64,000 nucleotides of DNA from an uncultured Methanoregula sp. GTDB taxonomy: Archaea > Halobacteriota > Methanomicrobia > Methanomicrobiales > Methanospirillaceae. The stretch is taken from NCBI RefSeq assembly GCF_963662735.1, contig NZ_OY759744.1, forward strand, positions 1,282,153-1,346,152. The letters are read 5' to 3'. Positions 25,312 through 34,650 of this stretch are shown here, one piece after another. The first letter of the stretch is position 1. Each line of letters opens with the position of its first letter. Below the pieces are notes generated by a model. That model ran no database searches, was not told the DNA's origin, and saw only the letters and a program-made list of their open reading frames with translations. Both the position numbers and the translations under genes were made by a program.

Positions 25312-26400
25312 TTATTCCAGCGTTCGGCGATAGGTCACTATTCCCAGGATGATCATTGCTCCTGAAAATATCATCAGTGCGATCAGGTCAAAGCCGATAA
25401 CATCGAGCCCCTGGCCGCGAAGGATGATCCCCCGCAGGGCATCCACGCCGTAATATTCGGGGTTGATGACCGTAATCCAGCGAAGCCAGTCCGGCATGCC
25501 GATGACCGGGTAGAATGCCCCCGAGGTCATGAACAGGATCAGGTTGAGGAACGCAACAACGGATGCATACTCCTGCTGTGCGGAAAACCGCGATGCAAAT
25601 GAGACCACCAGACTTGTTACACCAACACAGGCGATCAGGATCACCAGCATCGCGAGGAAAAATTCATCCATGCTCCTGATCACAATGCCGGTAATAAGTA
25701 TATCGATAACAAAAATCGTAAACCCCGCAATGAATGCCCGGACGGTCCCGCTGGAGATGATACCGGCAATGATACTGGTCCGCTTGACCGGCGTCACCAG
25801 GTAACCCTCGTGGATACCGTTCTCTCTGTCCCGGATGAGTGCAATCCCGCCGCCGAACATTGTGGAGGTGAAAATGGCCATCATGATCACACCCACGCCG
25901 AAGAACTGGATATACTTGATATCCCCGTAGATCTTGTTGATCTCAACCGGGTTAAACGCTCCGAGCTTGAGGAGAACACTGGTGACCGCTGACTCAACGA
26001 GCGAAGGGGTGATGGAATTTGAGCTATCCACGTACAACCGCACCGCGTGATCGTTCGAAACTTCCGATGGAAAGACGATCACAGCAGTGACTATTCCCTT
26101 TGCAAGATCGTTTTTTGCCGTCATCTCATCGGAATACACCTCTGTGTCAAGAAGCTTCGGGTAATCTTTCTGGGAGATATGGTTGAGTTCGTAAACCGCA
26201 CTGGTGAATAACGGGGTGTTGTTATACGGGGGCCCTTCCTGGACTACTGCAACCGGAATATGACTGATGGTGCCTCCCATCGCGTTACCAAAGACAACAA
26301 GGTACATGATGGGCATCATGAGCGTCATAACGACCATGAACGGGTTGCTTAAGAACTTTTTAAAGTCCCTGTTAAAGATTGCAATCGCACCACGTAACAT
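25312..26400 (-). CDS. ABC-2 type exporter permease
   Basis: 362 residues with the ABC-2/DrrB topology: one N-terminal helix, a large extracellular domain (about 50-170) and five C-terminal helices. The NPEYYGVDALRGI segment near residue 320 is typical of daunorubicin-type exporters. Its ATG overlaps the last base of the ATPase gene, so the two are co-translated. Part of the marR-ATPase-permease operon; probably exports a toxic or lipid-like compound. Confidence 0.9.
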   Translation of the reverse strand: MLRGAIAIFNRDFKKFLSNPFMVVMTLMMPIMYLVVFGNAMGGTISHIPVAVVQEGPPYNNTPLFTSAVYELNHISQKDYPKLLDTEVYSDEMTAKNDLAKGIVTAVIVFPSEVSNDHAVRLYVDSSNSITPSLVESAVTSVLLKLGAFNPVEINKIYGDIKYIQFFGVGVIMMAIFTSTMFGGGIALIRDRENGIHEGYLVTPVKRTSIIAGIISSGTVRAFIAGFTIFVIDILITGIVIRSMDEFFLAMLVILIACVGVTSLVVSFASRFSAQQEYASVVAFLNLILFMTSGAFYPVIGMPDWLRWITVINPEYYGVDALRGIILRGQGLDVIGFDLIALMIFSGAMIILGIVTYRRTLE

Positions 26401-27503
26401 CAGCCCCTCCCTCCGGATGCCGGTTTCTGGTCACCGGTATTCCCATTATCCAGTTTGCTTCCCGTAAGATAGATGAAAACATCTTCAAGAGAGGGTGAAC
26501 GGATGGAGATGGAGTTCATGGGAACCCCATTCTCTTCAAATATCGTGATGAGCGCAGGGAGGACTTTGCTGCCGTTCCTTGCGGAGATGACGATCCTGTT
26601 TCCCTGGATCTCCGCGGTGTTTATCAGGGGATTTGAAAGGATTGCAGGAATAATGTGGTCGTTCATTTGTTCAACCCCGATTTCTATGAGATCTCCTGCC
26701 GGCAGGTGGAGCTTGAGATTTTCCAGGGTATCGAGAGCGATCAGCCGGCCTTTGTCCACGAAGGCGATACGATCGCAGAGTTTTTCCGCCTCATCCATGT
26801 AGTGGGTGGTAAGAATAATGGTGGTTTTCTCGCTGTTCAGTGAGGAGATCTGCTTCCAGACCTCGCGACGGGCTTCCGGGTCAAGGCCGATAGTTGGTTC
26901 ATCGAGAAAGAGAATGAGCGGGTGGTGAATGAAAGCCCGGACAATTTCCAGTTTCCTCCTCATTCCCCCGGAGAACGTGCCGACACGTACATGGGCACTG
27001 TCCGTCAGTTCCGTCATTGCGAGGAGCTCCCAGATCCTCTTGTCGAGGATGGCGTCCGGGACATCGACCAGTTTCCCGTAAAAATCGAGATTATCATACG
27101 CGGTGAGCTCCACGTCGAGGGTGCTGTTCTGCGGACAGACGCCGATGATGCTTCGCACTTTTTCAGGCTGCGTGGTGATATCGAAATTATTGAGATATGC
27201 TGAACCGGATGTTGGATAGAGGAGGGTGGTAAGGATACGTATCAGCGTACTCTTGCCTGCACCGTTCGGCCCGAGCAGTCCGAAAATTTCCCCTCTTCTC
27301 ACATCGAACGTGACATCCGAAACTGCGGTTACGGTCTTATTTTTGCTCTGGAAAATTTTAGTAAGGTGCTCGATCCGTATGATATCGTTTTCAGGGAACA
27401 TGGACTCCTGAAGTGGTTCATACACCGGTTCAACCGGGTCCTCCCCGTCAGCCCGGGTTTTTTCGGGAGGAAGATCCGATGGATATGGCTGCTGGAATCC
27501 CAT
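26400..27503 (-). CDS. ABC-2 exporter ATP-binding protein
   Basis: 367 residues. Walker A GPNGAGKST, Q-loop CPQNSTLDVEL, signature FSGGMRRKLEI, Walker B LFLDEPTIGLD and switch HYMDEAE. A DrrA-type C-terminal extension of about 90 residues is present. An N-terminal, acidic and Pro-rich extension of about 40 residues is unusual. It follows the MarR gene by nine bases. Confidence 0.92.
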   Translation of the reverse strand: MGFQQPYPSDLPPEKTRADGEDPVEPVYEPLQESMFPENDIIRIEHLTKIFQSKNKTVTAVSDVTFDVRRGEIFGLLGPNGAGKSTLIRILTTLLYPTSGSAYLNNFDITTQPEKVRSIIGVCPQNSTLDVELTAYDNLDFYGKLVDVPDAILDKRIWELLAMTELTDSAHVRVGTFSGGMRRKLEIVRAFIHHPLILFLDEPTIGLDPEARREVWKQISSLNSEKTTIILTTHYMDEAEKLCDRIAFVDKGRLIALDTLENLKLHLPAGDLIEIGVEQMNDHIIPAILSNPLINTAEIQGNRIVISARNGSKVLPALITIFEENGVPMNSISIRSPSLEDVFIYLTGSKLDNGNTGDQKPASGGRG

Positions 27504-27512
27504 GTTTTCTCC

Positions 27513-27950
27513 TCACCTGATTTTTGCCAGTATGGCCTGCAGGTGTTCAAGGGACACAGAGAGTTGCTCGAGTTCTTCCTGATTCATGTCAGCGAGCAGG
27601 AGCTTGAAGTCGTTCTTGAACAACTCCAGCGACTCTTTCAGGTACTTTTTACCAGACGGGGTGATCGTGATCCGAATCACCCTCCGGTCCGAGGAATCCT
27701 GCTGCCGCTCAACCCATTCGTTTTCGATCAGGGTATCGACAAGCGCAGTCATGTACGGCCTGGAGATATACAACCGCCGTCCAATCTCCGACATCGAGAG
27801 CGGTCCTGCCTTCATCAGTATGCCGAGAACGCGATACTGGGCGGCTTTTATGCCGGGAACGCCATGACTGACCCTGAAGACCTGCTTGTGGAACAGGGGT
27901 ATCAGGGCAAGGAAGTTGCCTGCAACCTGGTCTTTGATATCATCCGTCAT
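27513..27950 (-). CDS. MarR-family regulator
   Basis: 145 residues with the MarR winged helix: AAQYRVLGILMKAGPLSMSEI, recognition-helix region SRPYMTALVDTL and wing DSSDRRVIRITITPSG. First gene of an operon with an ABC-2 exporter. An 8-bp inverted repeat upstream (27985-28007) is the likely operator. The expected role is repression of itself and the exporter until a ligand binds. Confidence 0.9.
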   Translation of the reverse strand: MTDDIKDQVAGNFLALIPLFHKQVFRVSHGVPGIKAAQYRVLGILMKAGPLSMSEIGRRLYISRPYMTALVDTLIENEWVERQQDSSDRRVIRITITPSGKKYLKESLELFKNDFKLLLADMNQEELEQLSVSLEHLQAILAKIR

Positions 27951-27984
27951 TATCGCTCACGCGGAATAATCCGTTCTTTCACTT

Positions 27985-28007
27985 AATAGTTCTTTTGTTG
28001 AACTATT
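27985..28007. promoter_or_regulatory. Inverted-repeat operator of the MarR operon
   Basis: Arms AATAGTTC and GAACTATT separated by seven bases. It lies 35-57 bases upstream of the marR start, over the likely promoter, where a MarR dimer would block transcription. Confidence 0.65.
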
Positions 28008-28176
28008 ATTTTTGAAAACAAAATCGGATTCCCGCGACCGGGATATCACTCGTGCCGGGAGCCTTATTTATCCCGTCTTTTTATCCGCTGCCCCCTCTTC
28101 TGGCAATGATTTATCATCTTCATGGTTGTTCATTATTGCAGACACTTAACAAATCGTGCCGGAAGGAGGAAGAATC

Positions 28177-29238
28177 ATGATAAATCTCCGTTTTTACCGG
28201 ATCTATGACATTGGCCGGGAAATCGATCTTGACTGGCTTGAGCGGGCGCTTGCCCAGAGCTATTTTACCGCAAGGACCAGTTTTGTCCGGGTCAAGCCCA
28301 AGTCCATCATGCTCGAAGACCCCCCGCTCATGATCCAGATGCACCCGATCCGGGTGGAGCGGGACGGCAGGCCGTTTGAGTTCAATGTTGTTGCCCGGGT
28401 GTACGATATCGGGGCTATCAGTTTCTGTTTCGTGTACGACAACCCGGATGCGGATTTTACGGAACTTGAGGAGATAGCGTTCCTGTTTGCAGGCCAGGAA
28501 GGGCTCGCGGAGTTCTATGTCCAGTACCTCAAGACCCTGGGTGAGATCATCCGCCCGCATATCAAGAATTTCGCCATCAATCCCGATTTCTACGAAGACT
28601 ATTCCATCTATGTAACGGACCGGCGCGATGATTCCATCGACCCGGTTGCCCTGCTCATTGGCGAAAAGAGCGCTATCTCGCCCCAGATCCGGGAAGAGAT
28701 TCTCAAAAACTCGCTCAGTTATACCACGGAAGACCTTGCGATCCTCTCCTGGGACTCGGCTCTTCTCTGCAATCCGGAGAGCCCGACGGATCTCATCGAT
28801 CTCATCGAGTTTGCGAATGTGCAGGTGCTGGAACTGCGGTATTATGACCGGGAGCTTACCCGCGAAATGGAGAAGATGTACGACGATATCGAGCATGCGG
28901 ACCGGCAGTCGCAGTTCCGCAAGAGTCGCCAGTACCATGCGATCATGGCAAAACAGATGGAGACCTATGCAGAGGTTTCCGAGGTCATCGAGAAAGTCAA
29001 CAACCTCATCAAGGTGACCGAGGATGTCTATTACGCCCGCGTGTATGCAACTGCCCTTAAGGTTCTGAGAAGTGGTCTCTGGAGCGAAAGCGTGAGCCGG
29101 AAGATCGATGTCATCCGTGAGAACTACTCGATGCTTTCCGATGAGGTCCGCATCCAGCACTCCAATTTCCTTGAATGGGTCATCATCATCCTTATCGCCC
29201 TAGAATTCGTGCTGGCAATCTGGCAGACCCTGCGGTAG
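28177..29238 (+). CDS. RMD1/YagE (DUF155) family protein
   Basis: 353 residues. The central region (FYVQYLKTLGEIIRPHIKNFAINPDFYEDYSIYV onward) and a C-terminal helix after a coiled region (SNFLEWVIIILIALEFVLAI) match the DUF155/RMD1 family. Eukaryotic members act in mitochondrial translation; archaeal function is unknown. The ATG at 28177 has a strong GGAGGA site. The single C-terminal helix would anchor it in the membrane. The YkgJ gene follows after 13 bases, suggesting an operon. Confidence 0.82.
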   Translation: MINLRFYRIYDIGREIDLDWLERALAQSYFTARTSFVRVKPKSIMLEDPPLMIQMHPIRVERDGRPFEFNVVARVYDIGAISFCFVYDNPDADFTELEEIAFLFAGQEGLAEFYVQYLKTLGEIIRPHIKNFAINPDFYEDYSIYVTDRRDDSIDPVALLIGEKSAISPQIREEILKNSLSYTTEDLAILSWDSALLCNPESPTDLIDLIEFANVQVLELRYYDRELTREMEKMYDDIEHADRQSQFRKSRQYHAIMAKQMETYAEVSEVIEKVNNLIKVTEDVYYARVYATALKVLRSGLWSESVSRKIDVIRENYSMLSDEVRIQHSNFLEWVIIILIALEFVLAIWQTLR

Positions 29239-29251
29239 GGGGTCAGCACCC

Positions 29252-29734
29252 GTGGCGTTCGAATGCTTCCAGTGCGGTGATTGCTGCAGCCATCTCGGAC
29301 TGGTTCATTCCATTAGGGAAACGTACGGGAACTACAAATTTTTGATTTACAACCAGTACACCGGTGAAGAGACCCCGGTTGAGATCGATCCCGACAAGCG
29401 GGAGCTCTTTGAGGACAAGAGCATTTTCGAGAAGTTGCCCAACACCTGCCCGTTCTTCCGCCACCAGCCCGGGAGCGAACTGGCGTACTGTACCGTTCAC
29501 CTGACCCGCCCGGAGATCTGCCGGGATTACGGATGCTGGCGCCTGCTCATCATCAATCACCAGGGACGACGGGTTGGTCGCGTAAAGTACATCCGGACGC
29601 TCTGCTCGGATGATTCGCACCTGACCCGGCTCTGGGAGAGCTGTATCGAGAACCACCAGGAGCCGGACGATGCAGTCTGGGAGACGGAGATGATCAGGAT
29701 TCTCACCCGGAATGGTTTTACCGTGCGGAAATAG
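29252..29734 (+). CDS. YkgJ-family cysteine-cluster protein
   Basis: 160 residues, paralogue of the 4201-4683 protein, starting at a GTG that puts the cluster CFQCGDCC at residues 5-12. Later cysteines (CPFFRH, CTVHLTRPEICRDYGCW) match position by position, as do the EIDPDK and C-terminal RILTRNGF segments. Probably binds zinc or an Fe-S cluster. Co-directional with the DUF155 gene. Confidence 0.85.
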   Translation: MAFECFQCGDCCSHLGLVHSIRETYGNYKFLIYNQYTGEETPVEIDPDKRELFEDKSIFEKLPNTCPFFRHQPGSELAYCTVHLTRPEICRDYGCWRLLIINHQGRRVGRVKYIRTLCSDDSHLTRLWESCIENHQEPDDAVWETEMIRILTRNGFTVRK

Positions 29735-29845
29735 CGGTTGTCCGGCACTGCTGGTGTATTATTACCGGAAGAAATTACAGAAAGAACTGTTTCAGCGGTC
29801 TGCCCGAAAGACACCGGTTTGTGCCATGCAGGATTGAAAAAAGGA

Positions 29846-30181
29846 TTAAAGGTACCGGTTTTTCCTCAGCCAGTCTGCCTGGGGAGGAAGGTAGCGGTAA
29901 ATGATATCGCATTTCTCGTCCTGGAATGACCACGGGGTCACGAGAACAATGTCTCCTTCCCGGATCCAGGCCCGCTTTTTGATCTTCCCCTTGATCCTGC
30001 CCATGCGGGTCACGCCGTCATGGCACCGGACCCGGATATGGTTTGCACCCATCATGAGCTCGGCCATGGCGAACTGTTCGTTATTCCGTTTCCTGGGTAA
30101 TCGAACCCTGACGACCGGAGAACCGTCTTCGTTTACTGCGTTCGGGTCGATTTCATCATCATTATTGGTATTATTCCTAAT
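29846..30181 (-). CDS. eif1A: Translation initiation factor aIF1A
   Basis: Promotes ribosome scanning and initiator tRNA placement. The core is unmistakable: VVRVRLPRKRNNEQFAMAELMMGANHIRVRC, then RMGRIKGKIKKRAWIREGDIVLV, an S1-like OB fold, ending DWLRKNRYL. No ATG or GTG starts the frame where relatives begin. The open frame reaches a TTG at 30223 without a ribosome binding site. The family N-terminus would fit an ATT at 30181, eight bases after GGAG (30190-30193). I list the ATT start as a hypothesis. The true start may be the TTG at 30223. Confidence 0.9.
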   Translation of the reverse strand: MRNNTNNDDEIDPNAVNEDGSPVVRVRLPRKRNNEQFAMAELMMGANHIRVRCHDGVTRMGRIKGKIKKRAWIREGDIVLVTPWSFQDEKCDIIYRYLPPQADWLRKNRYL

Positions 30182-30354
30182 GCAGACAACTCCATTGCAG
30201 TATACAAATGATGTCTGATACAATGAATGTATGTATTGCGAGGACTTGAGGTCCGGGATCCGTTTTTCTCATTGACACGATGCTGAACGCTACCGCTCAT
30301 CCCTCTTTTCACTTTCTCCCCGCATGGTCTCTCTCTTAAACTCCCCTGGTTCCT

Positions 30355-31545
30355 ATGAATCTCACAGGAATGATCGGAAAAGGCGCGTATCTCCGCGAGC
30401 TCACTGCGTCCACGATGCAGATGAACTCCGTTACGGTTGGAAAAGAGCTTGAGGGCAGTTCCCCCCCGTCGGTATTTATCGGGAGCAGGAATTACCCTGA
30501 CGTCTATGCCGGGCCCATGGTTGCCCCCATGCACGGCGATACCTCGATAATGGATATGCCCGAGTCCTGGATTCCCGGTAACAAGACCCAGGAAGAGATC
30601 ATCGGGTACCGCCTTAACCTGATCCGGGGCAAGCACCAGGTCCATGCCCGGGATCTTGACAACCGCTTTGTTGAGAAACTCCAGGAGATCACCCTTTCTG
30701 CTGCATCTCTCGAAAGCGAAGTGAGTTTCAAGAATGCTCCCACCGGCCAGTCTTTTTCTGAAGAGCATACGCCGTTTGGGCCGAGCGCTCCGGTTGAACG
30801 CTTCGATATCGTCGGGGGAAGATGGGATCGTGATCTCGAGAAGGTCTATTACGACACGGACCTGAATGCACGGGAGGCGGTCATCGATCTTCACCGGAAA
30901 GGCCTCCCGTTCTCAAGCATCCAGAAAGCCTTCTCCACCGGGGTTATGGGCCGGGAGCCGGCCCGCCACCTGGTTCCAACCCGGTGGTCTATCACTGCCT
31001 GCGATACTCTGATCGGTGACAAGCTCCTCAAAGACGTGAAAAAATGCCCGGTTATCGATTCGTTCCGGGTTCATGAATTCTCCAGCCTCCACAACAATTA
31101 CGCGGTGATCCTGATGCCCACCGGCTGGCAGTACGAATGGTCGGAAGCGTTCCTCCGCGTCCTCGCAAACGAGGAGTACGTCTTTTCTGACCACGAGGGG
31201 ACCCGGAAAAAAACAGAGTACTCCCCGCTTGGCGGCTGCTACTATTCCTGCAAGATGGCAGTCCTCGAAGCCCTTGCAAAGGAGCAGAAACAGGCAGGAG
31301 CGATCGTGGTCCGGGAGGCCCTCCACGGGTATGTCCCGCTGGGAGTGTTCAATGTGCGGGAGAATGTCCGTTCAGCCCTGCAGCAGACCGCAACAGAGTT
31401 CGAGGACATACGATCTGCCCTTACACACATCTCGGAAAAGTTCACGCTCCCGATGCAGCGGTTCATTGATGAGGGGGAACTGCTCCGGACCATGCTCCGG
31501 CAGCGGCAAAGTTCCTTAAGCGAATTCCTTCCGGCTGCCTGCTGA
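30355..31545 (+). CDS. nreA: Archaeal DNA repair protein NreA
   Basis: 396 residues of the Nre family (DUF650/DUF651), which in archaea acts with PCNA in DNA damage repair. Hallmarks: [20 protein letters not shown] near the N-terminus, [13 protein letters not shown] in the middle and [12 protein letters not shown]. The C-terminus ends with a PCNA-binding-like box, Gln-Ser-Ser-Leu-Ser-Glu-Phe-Leu. The N-terminal zinc-finger cysteines of many Nre proteins are absent; an in-frame stop at 30337 rules out a longer start. dinB follows after a one-base gap. Confidence 0.88.
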   Translation: MNLTGMIGKGAYLRELTASTMQMNSVTVGKELEGSSPPSVFIGSRNYPDVYAGPMVAPMHGDTSIMDMPESWIPGNKTQEEIIGYRLNLIRGKHQVHARDLDNRFVEKLQEITLSAASLESEVSFKNAPTGQSFSEEHTPFGPSAPVERFDIVGGRWDRDLEKVYYDTDLNAREAVIDLHRKGLPFSSIQKAFSTGVMGREPARHLVPTRWSITACDTLIGDKLLKDVKKCPVIDSFRVHEFSSLHNNYAVILMPTGWQYEWSEAFLRVLANEEYVFSDHEGTRKKTEYSPLGGCYYSCKMAVLEALAKEQKQAGAIVVREALHGYVPLGVFNVRENVRSALQQTATEFEDIRSALTHISEKFTLPMQRFIDEGELLRTMLRQRQSSLSEFLPAAC

Positions 31546-31546
31546 C

Positions 31547-32812
31547 ATGACCCCTCTTTCCACCTCTCCTGAAGGTTCCATGACGGGGCTTATACCCGCC
31601 CCGGACGTTACCGGCAAGAGAATCATCCTGCACCTGGACATGGACAGTTTCTATGCCTCTGTCGAGATGCAGAAACGCCCCGAGCTCCGGGGAATGCCGG
31701 TAATCATCGGTGCAGACCCGAAACAGGGTACCGGCAGGGGAGTTGTCTGCACCTGTTCGTACGAGGCCCGGGCCTTCGGTGTCCGTTCTGCACTGCCAAT
31801 TTCCCGGGCCTTCGACCTCTGCCCGCATGCAGCCTTCCTGCGGCCGGATTTTCCCCTGTACTCCTCGGTCTCGGAATCGGTAATGGGTATACTGCGATCC
31901 TACGGGTTCCGGCTCCAGCAGGTCAGTATAGATGAAGCATTCCTGGACATCAGTTCCCTTGGCGGGTACTCCCGGGCACAGGATCTTGCCGTGCAGATCA
32001 AATCGGCGATCCAGTCCCGTCTCGGCATCACCTGTTCTATCGGGATCGGACCCGGTAAAACCATTGCAAAGATAGCTTCGGATTTCCACAAACCTGACGG
32101 GCTGACTATCGTTCCTCCTGAGACCCTTGCGGAGTTCCTTGCTCCGCTTCCGGTCAGGAAGATCCCGGGCATTGGTGAAAAGAGCGAAACGGAATTGGCC
32201 GGGCTTGGCATCCGGACCATCGGGGATCTCACCAGCGCCGATCCCCGGATGCTGGTATCCCGGTTCGGGCGCGGGGTGGTATCTCTCCTCAACAGCGTCC
32301 AGGGCACAGAAGAGAGCGAGGTCTGCGAACGCACCGGGGCCCGTTCCCTCTCCCGAGAGACAACGTTTGAATCAGATACCGATGACCTTCCCGTGATCGC
32401 AGGTACACTTAGGATGCTGTCCGATGCAGTCTGCCAAACCCTCGCCGGGGAACACTTCCGGTGCAGGACCGTAACCATCAAGGTCCGGTACCAGGGTTTT
32501 GTCACCCGGACCAAATCCCGGAGCCTGCCCCATTATACCGACGATCCGGTCGCCATCAGGAACTGTGCCCTGGTGCTCTTCCGTGAAGTATATATCGGCG
32601 GGAAGATCCGGCTGCTTGGCATCCGACTCTCCTCGATTGAGATGCCGGATGCCTGCCAGATGACCCTGTCCGGTGGAACTCCGGTGTACGGCCCGGGAGG
32701 GGATGATTCCCCTACCAGTGGGTTATTTTTCCGTGGTCTGTCCGACCAGCTGGACAAGACCGAGAACAATCAGGGCGAGGCCGGCAGAGACGAATGTGCC
32801 GATCACGGATAA
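31547..32812 (+). CDS. dinB: DNA polymerase IV (Y-family)
   Basis: Error-prone translesion polymerase, 421 residues. Catalytic motifs: HLDMDSFYASVE (first metal Asp), YEARAFGVRSALP and VSIDEAFLD; then the SIGIGPGKTIAKIASD palm/thumb segment, the HhH region GIGEKSETELAGLG, and the little-finger domain. The last 50 or so residues do not resemble family C-termini, and the final 90 bases overlap the convergent membrane-protein gene. A QMTL segment about 50 residues from the end may be a degraded PCNA box. The gene starts one base after nreA stops, so the two repair genes form an operon. Confidence 0.92.
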   Translation: MTPLSTSPEGSMTGLIPAPDVTGKRIILHLDMDSFYASVEMQKRPELRGMPVIIGADPKQGTGRGVVCTCSYEARAFGVRSALPISRAFDLCPHAAFLRPDFPLYSSVSESVMGILRSYGFRLQQVSIDEAFLDISSLGGYSRAQDLAVQIKSAIQSRLGITCSIGIGPGKTIAKIASDFHKPDGLTIVPPETLAEFLAPLPVRKIPGIGEKSETELAGLGIRTIGDLTSADPRMLVSRFGRGVVSLLNSVQGTEESEVCERTGARSLSRETTFESDTDDLPVIAGTLRMLSDAVCQTLAGEHFRCRTVTIKVRYQGFVTRTKSRSLPHYTDDPVAIRNCALVLFREVYIGGKIRLLGIRLSSIEMPDACQMTLSGGTPVYGPGGDDSPTSGLFFRGLSDQLDKTENNQGEAGRDECADHG

Positions 32813-33466
32813 CAGGGGATTTGTCGGGAAGAACATCTCCCGGACCGGGTAGATCATGAACGCGACGGCGAATAGCACGGTACCGGCAAAGAGACAGGGC
32901 TGTGCATAAATCCCCCGGCAAAGGGCTGTGATAATGAGCGAGCCGCAGGCAAAGAAATACAGGAAGGTGACAAGGGTCGGGACCGTGAAACCCTTCATGA
33001 TGATTATTCCTGCCGGGATGACAAGGGAGAGAATGAGAAGGCCAAACAGGTAATGCGGGGCGCAGGGTCTTTTTGGAAGTCCATTCTGGTATGCAGCCAT
33101 CAGCGCAAGGATTGAGGCGATAATTCCCATATCGATCAGGCTCGGGAATACCTCGGCCCGGAGGCCCATAGCCACGTTGACGTACCAGGCAATGTTCGCT
33201 ATCCCCCAGAGGGCAAATCCTCCTGCCGCGTACGGCAGGATGCCGTGACGGCCGCACCTGAGGTACAGGATGTAAAGAACCAGTGCTCCCCCGCAGGCTG
33301 TAAGGATCTGCAGGTAGTTGCTGATCGCAAGGAAGGCCTGCTGGGGAAGCAGGAGGATCAGCAGGGCGAGCATTACCGCAGCGGCAAGGATCATCCAGAA
33401 TATCCCGGAGATCGACCGGACAGAATCGGTGGGGCACATGTTGGGAAGGGTGACCGGTTTTTCCAT
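32723..33466 (-). CDS. Eight-helix membrane protein, unknown
   Basis: 247 residues, about eight hydrophobic helices and short loops, with a cytoplasmic N-terminus. No family recognised. The downstream end overlaps the dinB 3' end by 90 bases in opposite orientation. The even spacing of helices and strong hydrophobicity support it as the real gene on this strand. Confidence 0.65.
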   Translation of the reverse strand: MEKPVTLPNMCPTDSVRSISGIFWMILAAAVMLALLILLLPQQAFLAISNYLQILTACGGALVLYILYLRCGRHGILPYAAGGFALWGIANIAWYVNVAMGLRAEVFPSLIDMGIIASILALMAAYQNGLPKRPCAPHYLFGLLILSLVIPAGIIIMKGFTVPTLVTFLYFFACGSLIITALCRGIYAQPCLFAGTVLFAVAFMIYPVREMFFPTNPLLSVIGTFVSAGLALIVLGLVQLVGQTTEK

Positions 33467-33550
33467 GATACGGGTTATCAGGTATTCCCGTATGAAGATG
33501 TCGGAATCACCCTCACTGCATCCCGTGCAAGTGCCGGCACGGCTGGACCC

Positions 33551-33913
33551 CTACCCGGTTCCTGCTTTATTCAGAAGGTATTCTTCGATCTCCCCGATCT
33601 CGACCGTGAAATCCATGATTCCCTGCATCAGGGCAAAGCAGCGCGAATCGTTTCCCGGGAACGTACGCCCTCCCTCTGCCAGAATCATTTCCGCCACAGC
33701 CCGGGCAGTCCGCTTGTTTCCATCACGGAATACCTTGTAAGCGCACAGCGAGTACAGGGCGGCAGCTGCCCGGGGGAGGGGATCCGGCATCAGGTTTGCC
33801 TGAAAAACGAGCTGGTGCAGGTTGCCCTCTGAGAGCACGCGGGCATCTCCTCCGTCCCGCGCCATAATCCCGGCATGAATCGCAAGGATCTCTTCAACCG
33901 TGAGGTCGTGCAT
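33551..33913 (-). CDS. Doc-like Fic-fold protein lacking the catalytic His
   Basis: 120 residues. The N-terminus ([19 protein letters not shown]) and the region around residues 59-72 match death-on-curing (Doc) proteins. The Fic motif should read H-x-F-x-D-G-N-K-R; here it is K-V-F-R-D-G-N-K-R, so the catalytic His is Lys (codon AAG). Doc transfers phosphate and Fic AMP; both need the His, so activity is doubtful. No Phd-like antitoxin lies beside it. Could be inactive, repurposed, or a relic. Confidence 0.78.
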   Translation of the reverse strand: MHDLTVEEILAIHAGIMARDGGDARVLSEGNLHQLVFQANLMPDPLPRAAAALYSLCAYKVFRDGNKRTARAVAEMILAEGGRTFPGNDSRCFALMQGIMDFTVEIGEIEEYLLNKAGTG

Positions 33914-34086
33914 CTGGTATCCGGTTGGGCGGGCGTGTTATGCAAAGGTTACGGTTTTGCACGGCAACCTTTCCCATTTCCTTCAGCTTTCCCTTTCCCT
34001 TCTGTAATGAAAACAAACTGCCTGAGAAGCAGCAGTCTCATTATCTTAGCCGCCAGATTTTCGTACTAACCTGTTGGGGGACGTCT

Positions 34087-34611
34087 GTGAATGGAATGAA
34101 TCTTGAGATCTTTGATGCCATGACCGAGAAGGAGAAACACCAGTACCTGGAGTTTCTTCTCTGGCATTACCGGGTAGTGGACGCGTTCTGGTTTATCAAT
34201 ATCAGCGACAAATACGGCCAGCCGGAGGCAGAGAAGATCAATGAACAGGTCTGGGGGAAGGTTGCAGGAATGGCGGCAAGGGACATTGTACGCCGCTTTT
34301 CCATTACCGAGAAGGGGCTTGCCGGCTTTGTGCGGGCGCTGCGCCATTTTCCCTGGGCAATGATTGTGGGTTACACGATCGAGGAGCTGGAGGACGAAGT
34401 TCTCATATCGGTGCCATCCTGCCCCACGCAGGAGGCCCGCCTGCGCCGCGGCCAAGGAGAGTACGTCTGCCGCGAGATGCACCGGGCGGAGTTTACCTCA
34501 TTTGCGCGGGAGATCGATCCCCGGATCCAGGTGGAGTGCCTGTTCGCACCGCCGGACCCTCACCCGGAGGACATGTTCTGCCAATGGCGGTTTTTCTTAA
34601 ACCGGCTGTGA
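34087..34611 (+). CDS. DUF6125 family protein
   Basis: 174 residues. The N-terminal half ([18 protein letters not shown]) and the [19 protein letters not shown] segment match DUF6125, a cytosolic family of archaea and anaerobes with unknown role. Cysteines in the second half (CPTQ, YVCREMH, VECLF) could bind metal. Start at GTG 34087 (GGGGGA upstream) or ATG 34096. Confidence 0.78.
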   Translation: MNGMNLEIFDAMTEKEKHQYLEFLLWHYRVVDAFWFINISDKYGQPEAEKINEQVWGKVAGMAARDIVRRFSITEKGLAGFVRALRHFPWAMIVGYTIEELEDEVLISVPSCPTQEARLRRGQGEYVCREMHRAEFTSFAREIDPRIQVECLFAPPDPHPEDMFCQWRFFLNRL

Positions 34612-34650
34612 TCAGGACTATGTCAGGGGACGTCTCACGTATAATCTGAA

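Noticed and set aside
28120..29160. 346-codon frame on the minus strand opposite the DUF155 gene
   Set aside because: The plus-strand gene has a strong ribosome binding site and family similarity; the minus frame is a by-product of GC-rich codon use.
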